Source: Insolitispirillum peregrinum (lineage in GTDB: Bacteria; Pseudomonadota; Alphaproteobacteria; Rhodospirillales; Rhodospirillaceae). From it: 64,000 nt of DNA. The translations under genes and the position numbers were made by a program. Shown here piece after piece: positions 52,944 through 60,989 of this stretch. Below the pieces are notes generated by a model. That model was not told where the DNA came from and did not search any database. It saw nothing but the letters and a program-made list of their open reading frames with translations. Where the stretch lies: assembly GCF_042665255.1 (NCBI RefSeq), contig NZ_JBHTCD010000004.1, one strand, 5' to 3'. Every line of letters starts with the position of its first letter. Position 1 is the first letter of the stretch.

Positions 52944-54821
52944 TCACCCGCAGGTGTGCCCCCCCGTGTCCGGCTGGTATTCGGGAACCGCCGTTTGCAG
53001 CAAGGTGAGGGCGCCTTGAGTGTCGCGGCGCTCGATAAGGGCGCGCAGGTGCTGAATATGCCCTGAAAGTTGATCCCAGGTTAGAAATTTCTCACGCGCG
53101 CGCATGATCAGCGGATGTTCCGAGCCGGTCACATCGGCGCCGATCAACAGCTCTTCATACAACTTTTCACCGGGACGCAGGCCGATAATTTCAATGGCAA
53201 TATCACCGTTGGGGTTTTCGCTGCTGCGCACGCTGTAACCGCTGAGGCGGATCATCCGTTCGGCAAGGTCGTAAATGCGGATTGGCTCGCCCATATCCAG
53301 CACGAACAGGTCGCCGGGATCGGCCATCGCGCCCGCCTGCAACACCAGTTGCACCGCTTCGGGGATGGTCATGAAATAGCGGGTGATGTCGCGATGGGTC
53401 AGGGTGATCGGCCCGCCCGAGGAAATTTGCTGGCGGAACAGCGGCACCACCGAGCCCTTGGACCCGAGAACGTTGCCAAAGCGGACCATGGTAAAGCAGG
53501 TCGGGCTGCCGTTGGCGGCCATCGCCTGCAACACCTGCTCGGCCATCCGTTTGGTGGCCCCCATCACGTTGGTCGGGCGCACCGCCTTGTCGGTGGAAAT
53601 CAGCACCATCTTGCCGACCGCATGGTCGTGGGCGGCCCGGGCAACGGTCCATGTCCCCAGCACGTTGGTTGACAGGCCGGACAGCGGATTGTGCTCGACC
53701 ATCGGAACGTGCTTGTAGGCGGCGGCGTGAAAAATGATTTCGATGCCGTTGTCGCGGATCACTTCGTCCAGCAGGGCACGGTCACGCACATCGCCCAGCA
53801 CGCTGACCACCTCGACCGCCAGCTTGTGACGGACCAGTTTCTCGTGAATTTCGTGGTCGATGGTATAGATATCGAATTCGGAATGATCGAGAATCACCAG
53901 CCGCCGGGCGTGCAGGGTCAGGACCAGACGACAGATTTCGCTGCCAATCGACCCGCCGCCGCCCGTCACCAGCACCGACCGGCCCCGAATGTCGCGCCCC
54001 AGCAGATCAGCACCCGGGGGCACCACGTCGCGCCACAACAGCTCTTCCGGTTCGACGTCGCGCACCTGATTGAGGGTGATGTGGTCGCGGTCCAGCAATT
54101 CATCAAGGGCAGGCAGGGTGCGCAGTTGCACCGGATAGTGCGAAAACTGCGACAGAATCTGGCGGCGACGCTGCTGACCAACGCTGGGCAGGGCCACCAC
54201 CACCGTCTGGACATTCAGCTCCCGGATGCTGCTGGCGGCATCGCGCGGTGACAGGACCGGCAGCCCGAGCAGCTCGCGGCCCTGCAGGGCGGCGTCATCG
54301 TCAAGGAACCCAACCACCTGATGGCTCAGCGACGCCCGCACCGACATCGCCAGCGACAGCCCGGCCTGCCCGGCACCATAGATCAACAGCCGCCGACAGG
54401 CTGCCGACATTGGCCGTGACCGCTGATAGAGGGCCACAATCCCCAGCCGGGGCCCACACAGGGCACAGATCATCAGCAGGGCAAAGACGGCATATATCCG
54501 CGCCGGGATGATCAGCGACGGCAACAGCGAATCGACCACCACCACCGCAGCGGTCAGGATCATCACCACCAGCGCGGCAACAATGAACATGAACAGGCTG
54601 ACGTGGCGCAGGATGATCTTGTACAGGCCAAAGGCCAGCCCGGACAACGGCATCAGGGCGGTGATGGCCAGCGTCGCCCCGATGATCATCGCGCCACTGC
54701 CGGACCCGATGGCCTTGATATCCAGAAAGGAGCCAAAACACAGCAGTTGCGCCAGCAAGGTCAGACCGGCATCGGTCAGCATCAGCCGCAGGGTATGTTC
54801 CGAGGAGCGGGGAGAAGACAC
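52944..54821 (-). CDS. membrane-bound NDP-sugar 4,6-dehydratase (FlaA1/CapD/PglF type)
   Basis: A 625-residue enzyme. Four membrane helices (about 10-125) precede a CoA-binding-like Rossmann domain (YGAGQAGLSLAMSVRASL) and the dehydratase domain with VLVTGGGGSIGSEICR. The motif ISTDKAVRPTNVMGATKRMAEQ has Met in place of the usual catalytic Tyr, as in the long WbpM/PglF branch, where Thr-Asp-Lys does the chemistry. It makes UDP-4-keto-6-deoxy sugars for surface glycans. PseB at 48010 is its short soluble paralogue. It probably belongs to one operon with the WecA-like gene. Confidence 0.94.
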   Translation of the reverse strand: MSSPRSSEHTLRLMLTDAGLTLLAQLLCFGSFLDIKAIGSGSGAMIIGATLAITALMPLSGLAFGLYKIILRHVSLFMFIVAALVVMILTAAVVVVDSLLPSLIIPARIYAVFALLMICALCGPRLGIVALYQRSRPMSAACRRLLIYGAGQAGLSLAMSVRASLSHQVVGFLDDDAALQGRELLGLPVLSPRDAASSIRELNVQTVVVALPSVGQQRRRQILSQFSHYPVQLRTLPALDELLDRDHITLNQVRDVEPEELLWRDVVPPGADLLGRDIRGRSVLVTGGGGSIGSEICRLVLTLHARRLVILDHSEFDIYTIDHEIHEKLVRHKLAVEVVSVLGDVRDRALLDEVIRDNGIEIIFHAAAYKHVPMVEHNPLSGLSTNVLGTWTVARAAHDHAVGKMVLISTDKAVRPTNVMGATKRMAEQVLQAMAANGSPTCFTMVRFGNVLGSKGSVVPLFRQQISSGGPITLTHRDITRYFMTIPEAVQLVLQAGAMADPGDLFVLDMGEPIRIYDLAERMIRLSGYSVRSSENPNGDIAIEIIGLRPGEKLYEELLIGADVTGSEHPLIMRAREKFLTWDQLSGHIQHLRALIERRDTQGALTLLQTAVPEYQPDTGGHTCG

Positions 54822-54857
54822 AACACCATCGCCTGTACAGGAAACCGGGGCGGGAGG

Positions 54858-55532
54858 TTACTCCATATCCCCGGCAGAAAGAAAGCCATGCTCCGGGTCA
54901 AACAGCGCCATGCAGTCGAGCAGGGAGTCAGCGGCAAGCACGGTAAACCGCTCATCGGCCAGCGCCAGCGCCGCCTCGCGCTCGCCGGCATCCCGTCCGT
55001 GGCCGGTCAGCAGGTGGATGCCACCGCGCATTCCGGCTGCCTTGGCGCTGCCCAGATCGGATGCCTTGTCGCCGATCAGCCAGCTGTGTGCCGGGTCCAG
55101 TGCCAGATGATGCAGCAGGTACAGGGCCATGCCGGGGCCGGGCTTGCGCCAGAAATCGCCGTCGGGGTGCTGTTCGCCATATTTGGCGTGGTAACCACAG
55201 GCAATGGTCGCGTCGACCGGGCAGCCTTCGGTGGTCAGAATCTCGTTCAGCCGTGCCGCCACCGCCCGATAGGCGGCCCAGTCAAAATAGCCACGGGCAA
55301 TCCCGGCCTGATTGGTTGCCACTCCACAGCCCCAGCCTGCCTGCTGCACCCGGCGCAGAAACGCCGCGCTGCCCTGCTCCAGACAGACATCATCGGGGTT
55401 GCTGAGGTAATGGGCTTCGACGATCAGCACGCCATCGCGGTCAAACACAATGCCGGGACGCACGGGGGTACCGGCACGGGACGCGGAAAGGTCGCTGTAA
55501 ACGCCCGCAGGCAGCGCATCAAGAGAGATCAT
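54858..55532 (-). CDS. HAD-IIIA phosphatase, GmhB-like
   Basis: A 224-residue phosphatase. It has the HAD nucleophile motif GIVFDRDGVLIVEAHYL, the switch THR-like VATNQAGIARGYFDW, the zinc-site CGYHAKYGEQHPDGDFWRKPG block (Cys and His ligands reduced compared with GmhB) and SWLIGDKASDLGSAKAAGM. Relatives dephosphorylate D-glycero-D-manno-heptose 1,7-bisphosphate. An N-terminal extension of about 25 residues is present. It is the first gene of the minus-strand glycan cluster, 36 bp before the dehydratase. Other HAD substrates cannot be excluded. Confidence 0.85.
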   Translation of the reverse strand: MISLDALPAGVYSDLSASRAGTPVRPGIVFDRDGVLIVEAHYLSNPDDVCLEQGSAAFLRRVQQAGWGCGVATNQAGIARGYFDWAAYRAVAARLNEILTTEGCPVDATIACGYHAKYGEQHPDGDFWRKPGPGMALYLLHHLALDPAHSWLIGDKASDLGSAKAAGMRGGIHLLTGHGRDAGEREAALALADERFTVLAADSLLDCMALFDPEHGFLSAGDME

Positions 55533-55556
55533 GGAGCCAGAAGCCAGAAAGAAAGA

Positions 55557-55641
55557 TGGTGGGGGCGACGGGACTCGAACCCGTACGACCGAAGTCGAGC
55601 GATTTTAAGTCGCTTGCGTATACCAGTTTCGCCACGCCCCC
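55557..55641 (-). tRNA. tRNA-Leu(UAA)
   Basis: An 85-nt class II tRNA with encoded CCA. Acceptor arms are GGGGGCG (from 55641 down) and CGCCCCC, the discriminator is A and CCA is at 55559-55557. The D-arm is GCGAAACTGGTATACGC, the anticodon loop is CTTAAAA with anticodon TAA (plus-strand positions 55605-55607), there is a long variable arm, and the T-arm is TACGGGTTCGAGTCCCGT. It decodes UUA, a rare codon in this GC-rich genome. Such tRNA 3' ends can be integration sites, but no integrase is nearby. Confidence 0.96.
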
Positions 55642-55729
55642 ACAGGCCGAGGCCGTTCCGCATGGACTCATGCCGGTTCGGTACACAGGCGGTTGTGCCG
55701 TGCCACCGGAGCCGGGTCAAGGGTTTTTC

Positions 55730-56650
55730 TCAGTGCTGGGCGGCGGCACTGATCGAATAGAGGTCCGCCGGGGTCAGGGTAATGTCAAAGACGATCTTCA
55801 CCCCCATCCCCAGCACCAGCAACGCCAACAAAAACCGCATCTGGTCCCCGCGCAGACGGCGGCCAAGGGTGGCCCCCCACTGGGCCCCGACCACCCCGCC
55901 AATCAGCAGCAACACCGACAGGATCACATCCACCGCCTGATTGGTGTTGGCCTGCATGAAGGTGACGTTGGCGGTGACGAACACGATCTGGAACAGGCTG
56001 GTTCCCACCACCACTTCGGCAGGCATTTTCAACAGATAGATCATCGCCGGAACCATGATGAAGCCACCGCCAACGCCCATGATCGCCGACAGCGCCCCGA
56101 CGGCAAAGCCGACCAGCGCCGGAGGAATGATCGAAATGTACAGGCGCGAGCGGGGAAAGCGCATCTTGAACGGCAAGCGGTGCAACAGGCTGTGGCTGTG
56201 CAGTTTGTGGCGGGAAACCACCGGTGCCCGCCGTTTCAGCAGGGCGCGCGAGCTTTCGATCAGCATCAGGCCCCCGATCACCCCCAGCAGCAGGACGTAA
56301 CTGAGATTGATCACCAGCTCGACCTGCCCCTGGGCCTTCAGCCAGGCGAACAGGTGAACCCCGGCGGTCGAACCGACCAGACCACCAACCAGCAGGATCA
56401 CCCCCATCCGCACATCGACCGTCCCGCGCCGCCAGTGGGCGAGCATGCCCGAAACGCTGGCCCCAAGCACCTGATTGGCCCCCGAGCCAACCGCCACCGG
56501 GGCCGGAACACCCATCATGATCAGCAGCGGGGTCAGCAAAAACCCGCCACCGACTCCGAACAGGCCGGACAGGAAACCGATACTCCCCCCCAGCATCAGC
56601 AGGACGAGGATATTTTCCGTAACGCCAGCGATCGGAAGGTAGATGGACAT
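55730..56650 (-). CDS. sulfite exporter TauE/SafE family permease
   Basis: A 306-residue membrane protein with about 8 to 9 helices. The start at 56650 (MSIYLPIAGVTENILVLLML) is chosen because upstream codons to 56743 lack hydrophobic character. It has the two family repeats GFLSGLFGVGGGFLLTPLL and GALSAIMGVGGGFIMVPAM. Members export sulfite or organosulfonates, or import small anions; the substrate here is unknown. It is a single gene upstream of the tRNA on the same strand. Confidence 0.93.
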   Translation of the reverse strand: MSIYLPIAGVTENILVLLMLGGSIGFLSGLFGVGGGFLLTPLLIMMGVPAPVAVGSGANQVLGASVSGMLAHWRRGTVDVRMGVILLVGGLVGSTAGVHLFAWLKAQGQVELVINLSYVLLLGVIGGLMLIESSRALLKRRAPVVSRHKLHSHSLLHRLPFKMRFPRSRLYISIIPPALVGFAVGALSAIMGVGGGFIMVPAMIYLLKMPAEVVVGTSLFQIVFVTANVTFMQANTNQAVDVILSVLLLIGGVVGAQWGATLGRRLRGDQMRFLLALLVLGMGVKIVFDITLTPADLYSISAAAQH

Positions 56651-57007
56651 CGGCGGGGCCTTTCGGCGGCAGGGAAGGTGATGTTGCCCCAGACTAACCC
56701 GTTCAGTCACAAAAGAGAACGGCAAGCGCACAGGCAGGACCATCCCACAGGAAAACGAGCGGACGGGGCGGGTTTGATGAACAGCCTGTCATAAAGGCGC
56801 ATTTTTGCCGCAATTGGACCGTCAAACCGGATATTCCGCCCCCAAATGACCTAGGTTTGATCAAAGTCTCGCCACATTCGGACGGCTAAATACATCTCAT
56901 GGACGGCGACGGAAACGCAGTTCCCCCTGCACTCCCCATGACCGTCGTCCGCGCCCGAACCGCCCCCATCCCCGTTCCCCAAGGCGGTTTGGGACTACCG
57001 CAGCCGA

Positions 57008-57054
57008 GGCGACCAACGCCCAACCTCCCCGCCCCCCTCAGGGTGTTGGTCGCC
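57008..57054 (+). ncRNA. long hairpin in the ccmA leader (candidate RNA element)
   Basis: GGCGACCAACGCCC at 57008-57021 pairs along all 14 positions with GGGTGTTGGTCGCC at 57041-57054 (one G-U), around a 19-nt pyrimidine-rich loop. It lies 117 bp before the terminator stem. It does not fit known sRNA signatures that I can recall: no SRP RNA GGAAGGAAGC core, no RNase P core and no tmRNA tRNA-like end. Confidence 0.45.
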
Positions 57055-57170
57055 GACCTCTCTGAACGATTTCGGGTTTGATGCTCCCTCCCTCCCGCAT
57101 CAGGCCCATCCTGGTTGCAGACCCTGTTGATCCAGAGTCTCTCTTCCCCCCCGCCCTCAGGGGTTACCTT

Positions 57171-57213
57171 CTGCCCTGTCAGACCGTCCCGCGCGGTGGC
57201 AGGGCAGTTTTTT
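57171..57213 (+). terminator. intrinsic terminator 20 bp before ccmA
   Basis: CTGCCCTG at 57171-57178 pairs with CAGGGCAG at 57200-57207, with an inner ACCG/CGGT stem, and TTTTTT follows at 57208-57213. No plus-strand protein gene lies upstream, so it would stop a leader transcript or define the 3' end of a small RNA. The ccmA start codon follows 20 bp later. Confidence 0.8.
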
Positions 57214-57233
57214 ATCTGCTATACCTCTGCGCC

Positions 57234-57992
57234 ATGAGCACTCAGCCGATAGAACCGCCTGTCGAGGCGGCAGCCCTCCCCTCTGCCCCGTCGCCCGCTG
57301 CCCCGCTGTTTGCCGGGCAGGGACTGGGGTGCATCCGTGGTGATCGCGTGGTGTTTCGCGGGCTGAATTTCGCCTGCCAACCGGGGGATGCCCTGTTGTT
57401 GCTGGGGCGGAATGGCTCGGGGAAGTCCAGTTTTTTGCGGGTGATGGCCGCTTTGGTGGCTCCTGCCGCCGGGCAACTGCTGTGGCAGGGCCAGCCGGTG
57501 CAGGATGACCGCGAAGCCCACGGCCTGCGCACGCGCTATCTTGGCCATGCCGACGCCATCAAGCCGGTGCTGACGGTGGCGGAAAACGTTTCGTTCTGGG
57601 TCCGCCTGTGGGCTCCCGAGACCAGCGATGTCGAGGCGGCGGTCCATCAGGCTCTGGAATTGTTTGACATGGGACGGCTGGCCGATGTGCCGGGCCGGTT
57701 CCTCTCTGCCGGTCAGAAACGGCGGGTCAATCTGGCCCGCCTGTTCGCTGCCCCGGGGCAGGTGTGGCTGCTGGACGAGCCGACCACCGCGCTGGACAAG
57801 GCCTCGATTGCGGTGCTCGAAGCCCGGATTGCTGCCCACCGGGCGCGCGGAGGCATCGTTGCGCTGTCAACCCACACCGATGTGGTGCTCCCCGGAGCAC
57901 GAGCCTTCCACATGGAAGACTTTTCGCCCCACCGCGAGGGGCTGACCGAAAACGATGATGACGACAGCGCCTTTGGCTGGACGGAGGGGTAA
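57234..57992 (+). CDS. ccmA: heme exporter ATP-binding protein CcmA
   Basis: A 252-residue ABC ATPase. The start at 57234 (MSTQPIEPPVEAA) gives a Pro-rich extension of about 30 residues before the fold. Walker A is LLGRNGSGKSS, the signature is LSAGQKRRVNLARL, Walker B is VWLLDEPTTALD, and the H-loop is LSTHTDV. The acidic C-terminus (NDDDDSAFG) is extra. CcmA drives the CcmABCD complex that releases holo-CcmE for cytochrome c maturation. Its 4-bp spacing from ccmB means one operon. The terminator before the start suggests attenuation. Confidence 0.95.
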   Translation: MSTQPIEPPVEAAALPSAPSPAAPLFAGQGLGCIRGDRVVFRGLNFACQPGDALLLLGRNGSGKSSFLRVMAALVAPAAGQLLWQGQPVQDDREAHGLRTRYLGHADAIKPVLTVAENVSFWVRLWAPETSDVEAAVHQALELFDMGRLADVPGRFLSAGQKRRVNLARLFAAPGQVWLLDEPTTALDKASIAVLEARIAAHRARGGIVALSTHTDVVLPGARAFHMEDFSPHREGLTENDDDDSAFGWTEG

Positions 57993-57995
57993 GCC

Positions 57996-58664
57996 ATGGG
58001 GCGGTCGTTGTGGACAGTGATTCGGCGTGACCTGCGTCTGGCCCTGCGTCAGGGGTCGGACAGCCTGATGGTGGTCACCTTTTTCGTCCTGTGTGTGGTG
58101 CTGTTTCCGTTCGGAGTTGGTCCGGAATCTGGTGTGCTGGAACGCATCTCCGCCGGGATTTTGTGGGTCACCGCCCTGCTAGCCTGCATGCTGTCGCTCG
58201 ACCGGTTGTTTCAGCAGGAATACGAAGATGGCTCGCTCGATCTGCTCACCCTGTCGCCCGTCCCGCTGCCAGTGCTGGTGCTGGGGAAAGTGGTCGCCCA
58301 CTGGCTGACCACCGGCTTGCCGATCCTGCTGGCCGCCCCGGTTCTGGCCGTGCTGCTGCACATGAACGGCGATGGTTTTGCCGTGCTGGTTGCCGCCATG
58401 GCGCTGGGGACTCCGACTCTCAGCCTGATCGGAGCGGTGGGCGCGGCGCTGGTGCTGGGGGCACGGCGGGGCGGTGTCCTGCTGTCGCTGCTGGTCCTGC
58501 CGCTGTACATCCCGGTGCTGGTGTTCGGGGTTTCTGCCGTGGACGCGGCGGTGATGGACTTCGGCTTCCGTGCCCAGTTGCTGATTCTGGGGGCAATGCT
58601 GCTGGGGGCGCTGGCCCTGTGCCCGTGGGCAGCAGCGGCGGCATTGCGGCAGGCGGTGGATTAA
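57996..58664 (+). CDS. ccmB: heme exporter membrane protein CcmB
   Basis: A 222-residue membrane protein with six helices. It starts with LWTVIRRDLRLALRQGSD and has LLACMLSLDRLFQQEYEDGSLDLLTLSPVPL, the family-defining block, then GTPTLSLIGAVGAALVLGARRGGVL. It is the permease half that pairs with CcmA. ccmC and ccmD do not follow here, so the rest of the system I cytochrome c machinery must be elsewhere. A MITE-like repeat begins 20 bp after the stop. Confidence 0.95.
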   Translation: MGRSLWTVIRRDLRLALRQGSDSLMVVTFFVLCVVLFPFGVGPESGVLERISAGILWVTALLACMLSLDRLFQQEYEDGSLDLLTLSPVPLPVLVLGKVVAHWLTTGLPILLAAPVLAVLLHMNGDGFAVLVAAMALGTPTLSLIGAVGAALVLGARRGGVLLSLLVLPLYIPVLVFGVSAVDAAVMDFGFRAQLLILGAMLLGALALCPWAAAAALRQAVD

Positions 58665-58683
58665 AGTCGTGAGCCTGCATCAG

Positions 58684-58868
58684 GTCACGGTACACGACAA
58701 ACAGAAAACAGGATCATGGAGCGCTGCTCCAAACCTCGCCGGGGCCTTAAGGCCCCAGACCCTATTAATTTGATATTGAAAGAAAAAATGGGAGTTTGGG
58801 GGCATCGCCACCAAACGGGTATGGGCGGTAGCCCATTCTCCTGCACGGACTGTCGTGTCCTGTGGCGT
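58684..58868 (+). repeat. MITE-like structured repeat, copy C (most complete)
   Basis: Bounded by ACACGACA (58692-58699) and TGTCGTGT (58851-58858). Internal hairpins are GGAGC/GCTCC at 58718-58730, the perfect palindrome GGGGCCTTAAGGCCCC at 58741-58756, GTTTGG-GGC/GCC-CCAAAC at 58794-58816 and ATGGGC/GCCCAT at 58821-58836. It fills the gap between ccmB and the convergent aldolase gene. No coding capacity is evident. Confidence 0.82.
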
Positions 58869-58878
58869 CACATTTGCT

Positions 58879-59964
58879 CTAACCTTCCCGCGACAACCGG
58901 TGCAGGGCTTCGGCGATCAGCAGGATATCGGCCTCGCTGGTCGCCCAGCTGGTGACAAAGCGCGCCATGTCTCCGTCTCCGCTTTCATTGCTCCACGGGG
59001 CCCACTCCACGCCAATCCGGCGCAGGCAGGCTTCGACCACCGGGGTAAGGATGACGAACACCTCATTCGCCTGCACCGGCCAGACCGGTGGCATTCCGGC
59101 GTCGGCAAAGGCCTGCCCCAGCAACTGCGCCAGCGCATTGGCATGGCGGGCGTTGGTCAGCCACAGATCATCCTGCAGATAGGCCTGTAGTTGTGCTCCG
59201 ATAAAGCGCCCCTTGGCCACCAGATGACCGCTGCGTTTGCGGCGATAGGCAAAGCCCCCGGCCAGAGCCGGATCAAAGAACACCACCGCCTCGGCGGCCC
59301 AGGCTCCGTTCTTGCTCGCCCCAAAGCTCAGGACATCGACCCCGGCCTTCCAGGTCATTTCGGCAGCAGAACAGCCCAGCGTTACCAGTGCATTGGCAAA
59401 CCGTGCCCCATCCATGTGCAGCAACAGCCCGTGATCATGGCAGACCTCGGCCAGTGCGGCGATTTCCCCCACGCTGTACACCGTGCCCGATTCGGTGGCC
59501 TGGGCCAGTGATACGGCAGCCGCTGGCATCTGGTGCACGCTGCCCGCCGCTGCGGTGACCAGATGCATGTCCAGCACATCGGCGGTAATCTTGCCGTTTG
59601 CCCCCGGCAAGGGATGCAGGCGCGCCCCACCGGACAACTGTTCAACGGCGCCGCATTCATCGACCAGCACATGGGCCGCCTGATGGCAATAGACCGTGCC
59701 CCACGGTGGCGTCATCGCCGACAGGGCCAGCGCATTGGCCGCCGTGCCGCTGACCAGCGGGAAAATCTCCGCCCGCGGGGCCTCCAGAACCTGCCGCAAC
59801 GCCTGCTGTGCCGCCGCTGTTTCAGCGTCGGTGCCATAGGACGGAGCGGTTAACACGCCGGATTGCTGATACAACGCCTGCGCGATCTGCGGGCAGCAGG
59901 CGGCCATCGTGTCAGAGGCGAGATGAATCACGGCCGGGGCCTCCGGCAACACAACAGGGTTCAT
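58879..59964 (-). CDS. low-specificity L-threonine aldolase
   Basis: A 361-residue PLP enzyme of the beta-eliminating lyase/threonine aldolase family. Blocks are IHLASDTMAACCPQI, SYGTDAETAAAQQAL, LVSGTAANALAL, HDHGLLLHMDGARFANALV with the Asp that holds the cofactor, and VLSFGASKNGAWAAEAVVF with the Schiff-base Lys. It splits threonine or allo-threonine into glycine and acetaldehyde. AAAGGAA lies before the start. It is a single gene, divergent from the ABC transporter. Confidence 0.95.
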   Translation of the reverse strand: MNPVVLPEAPAVIHLASDTMAACCPQIAQALYQQSGVLTAPSYGTDAETAAAQQALRQVLEAPRAEIFPLVSGTAANALALSAMTPPWGTVYCHQAAHVLVDECGAVEQLSGGARLHPLPGANGKITADVLDMHLVTAAAGSVHQMPAAAVSLAQATESGTVYSVGEIAALAEVCHDHGLLLHMDGARFANALVTLGCSAAEMTWKAGVDVLSFGASKNGAWAAEAVVFFDPALAGGFAYRRKRSGHLVAKGRFIGAQLQAYLQDDLWLTNARHANALAQLLGQAFADAGMPPVWPVQANEVFVILTPVVEACLRRIGVEWAPWSNESGDGDMARFVTSWATSEADILLIAEALHRLSREG

Positions 59965-60138
59965 GGTGATTCCTTTTCACGCGGGATCGTTGTTCTATCG
60001 CTTGACACTGCTTTGTAATGGCGCTGACATTATCCGTCTGTGATCACGCCACCAACCCCCTCTTTTCGGAGGTTGCACGACAGATTGACAGGACAGTGTT
60101 CGCCATTTTCGCCGCCACGCCAGATCAGGGATGTTTCA

Positions 60139-60915
60139 GTGACTGCCAGCACCCCCGCCACCCTCGACGTCGAAGACATTCACAAAAGCTTTGGCGGACT
60201 GGAGGTTCTGAAAGGAATCTCGCTGACAGCCCGCGACGGGGATGTGATCTCTCTGATCGGCTCGTCTGGCTCGGGCAAAAGCACCTTTTTGCGCTGCATC
60301 AACTTTCTGGAAACCCCCGACCGGGGCACGGTCCGCCTGAGCGGTGAAGCCGTGCAGGTCAAAAGCGGTCGCAAGGGGGCTGTCGTCACCGACGAACGGC
60401 AGCTTCAGCGCCTGCGGGCAAAGCTGGGGTTCGTGTTCCAGAGCTTTAACCTGTGGCCGCACATGACCATCCTGCAAAACGTCATCGAAGCGCCGATGCA
60501 GGTCAAGGGCCTGAGCCGGGCCGAAGCCACCGAGATGGCCGAAAGCCTGCTGGCCAAGGTCGGCATCGCCCACAAGCGCCACGAATATCCCTCGCACATG
60601 TCCGGTGGCCAGCAGCAGCGGGCGGCGATTGCCCGTGCGCTGGCGATGGAACCGCAAGTGATTCTGTTTGATGAACCGACCTCGGCACTGGACCCGGAAC
60701 TGGTGGTCGAAGTGCTGGGCGTCATGCGCAGCCTGGCCGAAGAAGGCCGCACCATGCTGATCGTCACCCACGAAATGGGCTTTGCCCGCGACGTGTCCTC
60801 GCAAGTGGTGTTCCTGCATCAGGGGCGGATCGAGGAGCAGGGGGCGCCCGAGCAGATTTTCAAGGACCCGACCTCGCCGCGCCTGCGCCAGTTTCTGGCC
60901 AGCCATCTGCATTGA
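60139..60915 (+). CDS. polar amino-acid ABC transporter, ATP-binding protein
   Basis: A 258-residue HisP/GlnQ-type ATPase. A GTG start at 60139 with CAGGG 9 bp upstream is preferred; upstream codons to 60040 are unlikely to be translated. Walker A is GSSGSGKST, the Q-loop region is FQSFNLWPHMT, the signature is MSGGQQQRAAIARAL, and Walker B is VILFDEPTSALDPE. First gene of a four-gene operon with a binding protein and two permeases. Closest in style to the histidine/Lys-Arg-ornithine subfamily. Confidence 0.94.
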   Translation: MTASTPATLDVEDIHKSFGGLEVLKGISLTARDGDVISLIGSSGSGKSTFLRCINFLETPDRGTVRLSGEAVQVKSGRKGAVVTDERQLQRLRAKLGFVFQSFNLWPHMTILQNVIEAPMQVKGLSRAEATEMAESLLAKVGIAHKRHEYPSHMSGGQQQRAAIARALAMEPQVILFDEPTSALDPELVVEVLGVMRSLAEEGRTMLIVTHEMGFARDVSSQVVFLHQGRIEEQGAPEQIFKDPTSPRLRQFLASHLH

Positions 60916-60989
60916 TCCTGCTTTTCAGCGTCGCCCCCGACTTGTTGTCCGGGGCGATTTTCCTTTAACGCAACTCAGGAGCCGCTCCC

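Larger units (their letters stand above)
56651..57233. other. 583-bp gene-free region with structured ccmA leader
   Basis: I see no convincing gene. A 60-codon plus-strand frame from 56899 is Pro/Arg-rich and likely chance. The region holds a 10-bp palindrome TTTGATCAAA at 56856-56865, a 14-bp hairpin at 57008-57054 and an intrinsic terminator at 57171-57213. Together these look like a structured leader or a small RNA gene ahead of ccmA. Promoter boxes could not be fixed. Confidence 0.55.

Noticed and set aside
55557..55641. tRNA-Leu as the attachment site of a genomic island
   Set aside because: No integrase, no direct repeat of the tRNA 3' end and no change in gene style next to it.
56856..56865. 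TTTGATCAAA as an FNR box
   Set aside because: An FNR site needs TTGAT-N4-ATCAA; here the half-sites overlap without the 4-bp spacer.
56899..57081. 60-codon plus-strand frame in the ccmA leader
   Set aside because: Pro/Arg-rich, no ribosome site, and it runs through the 14-bp hairpin.
57008..57213. SRP RNA, RNase P RNA or tmRNA in the ccmA leader
   Set aside because: None of the conserved cores of these RNAs is present.
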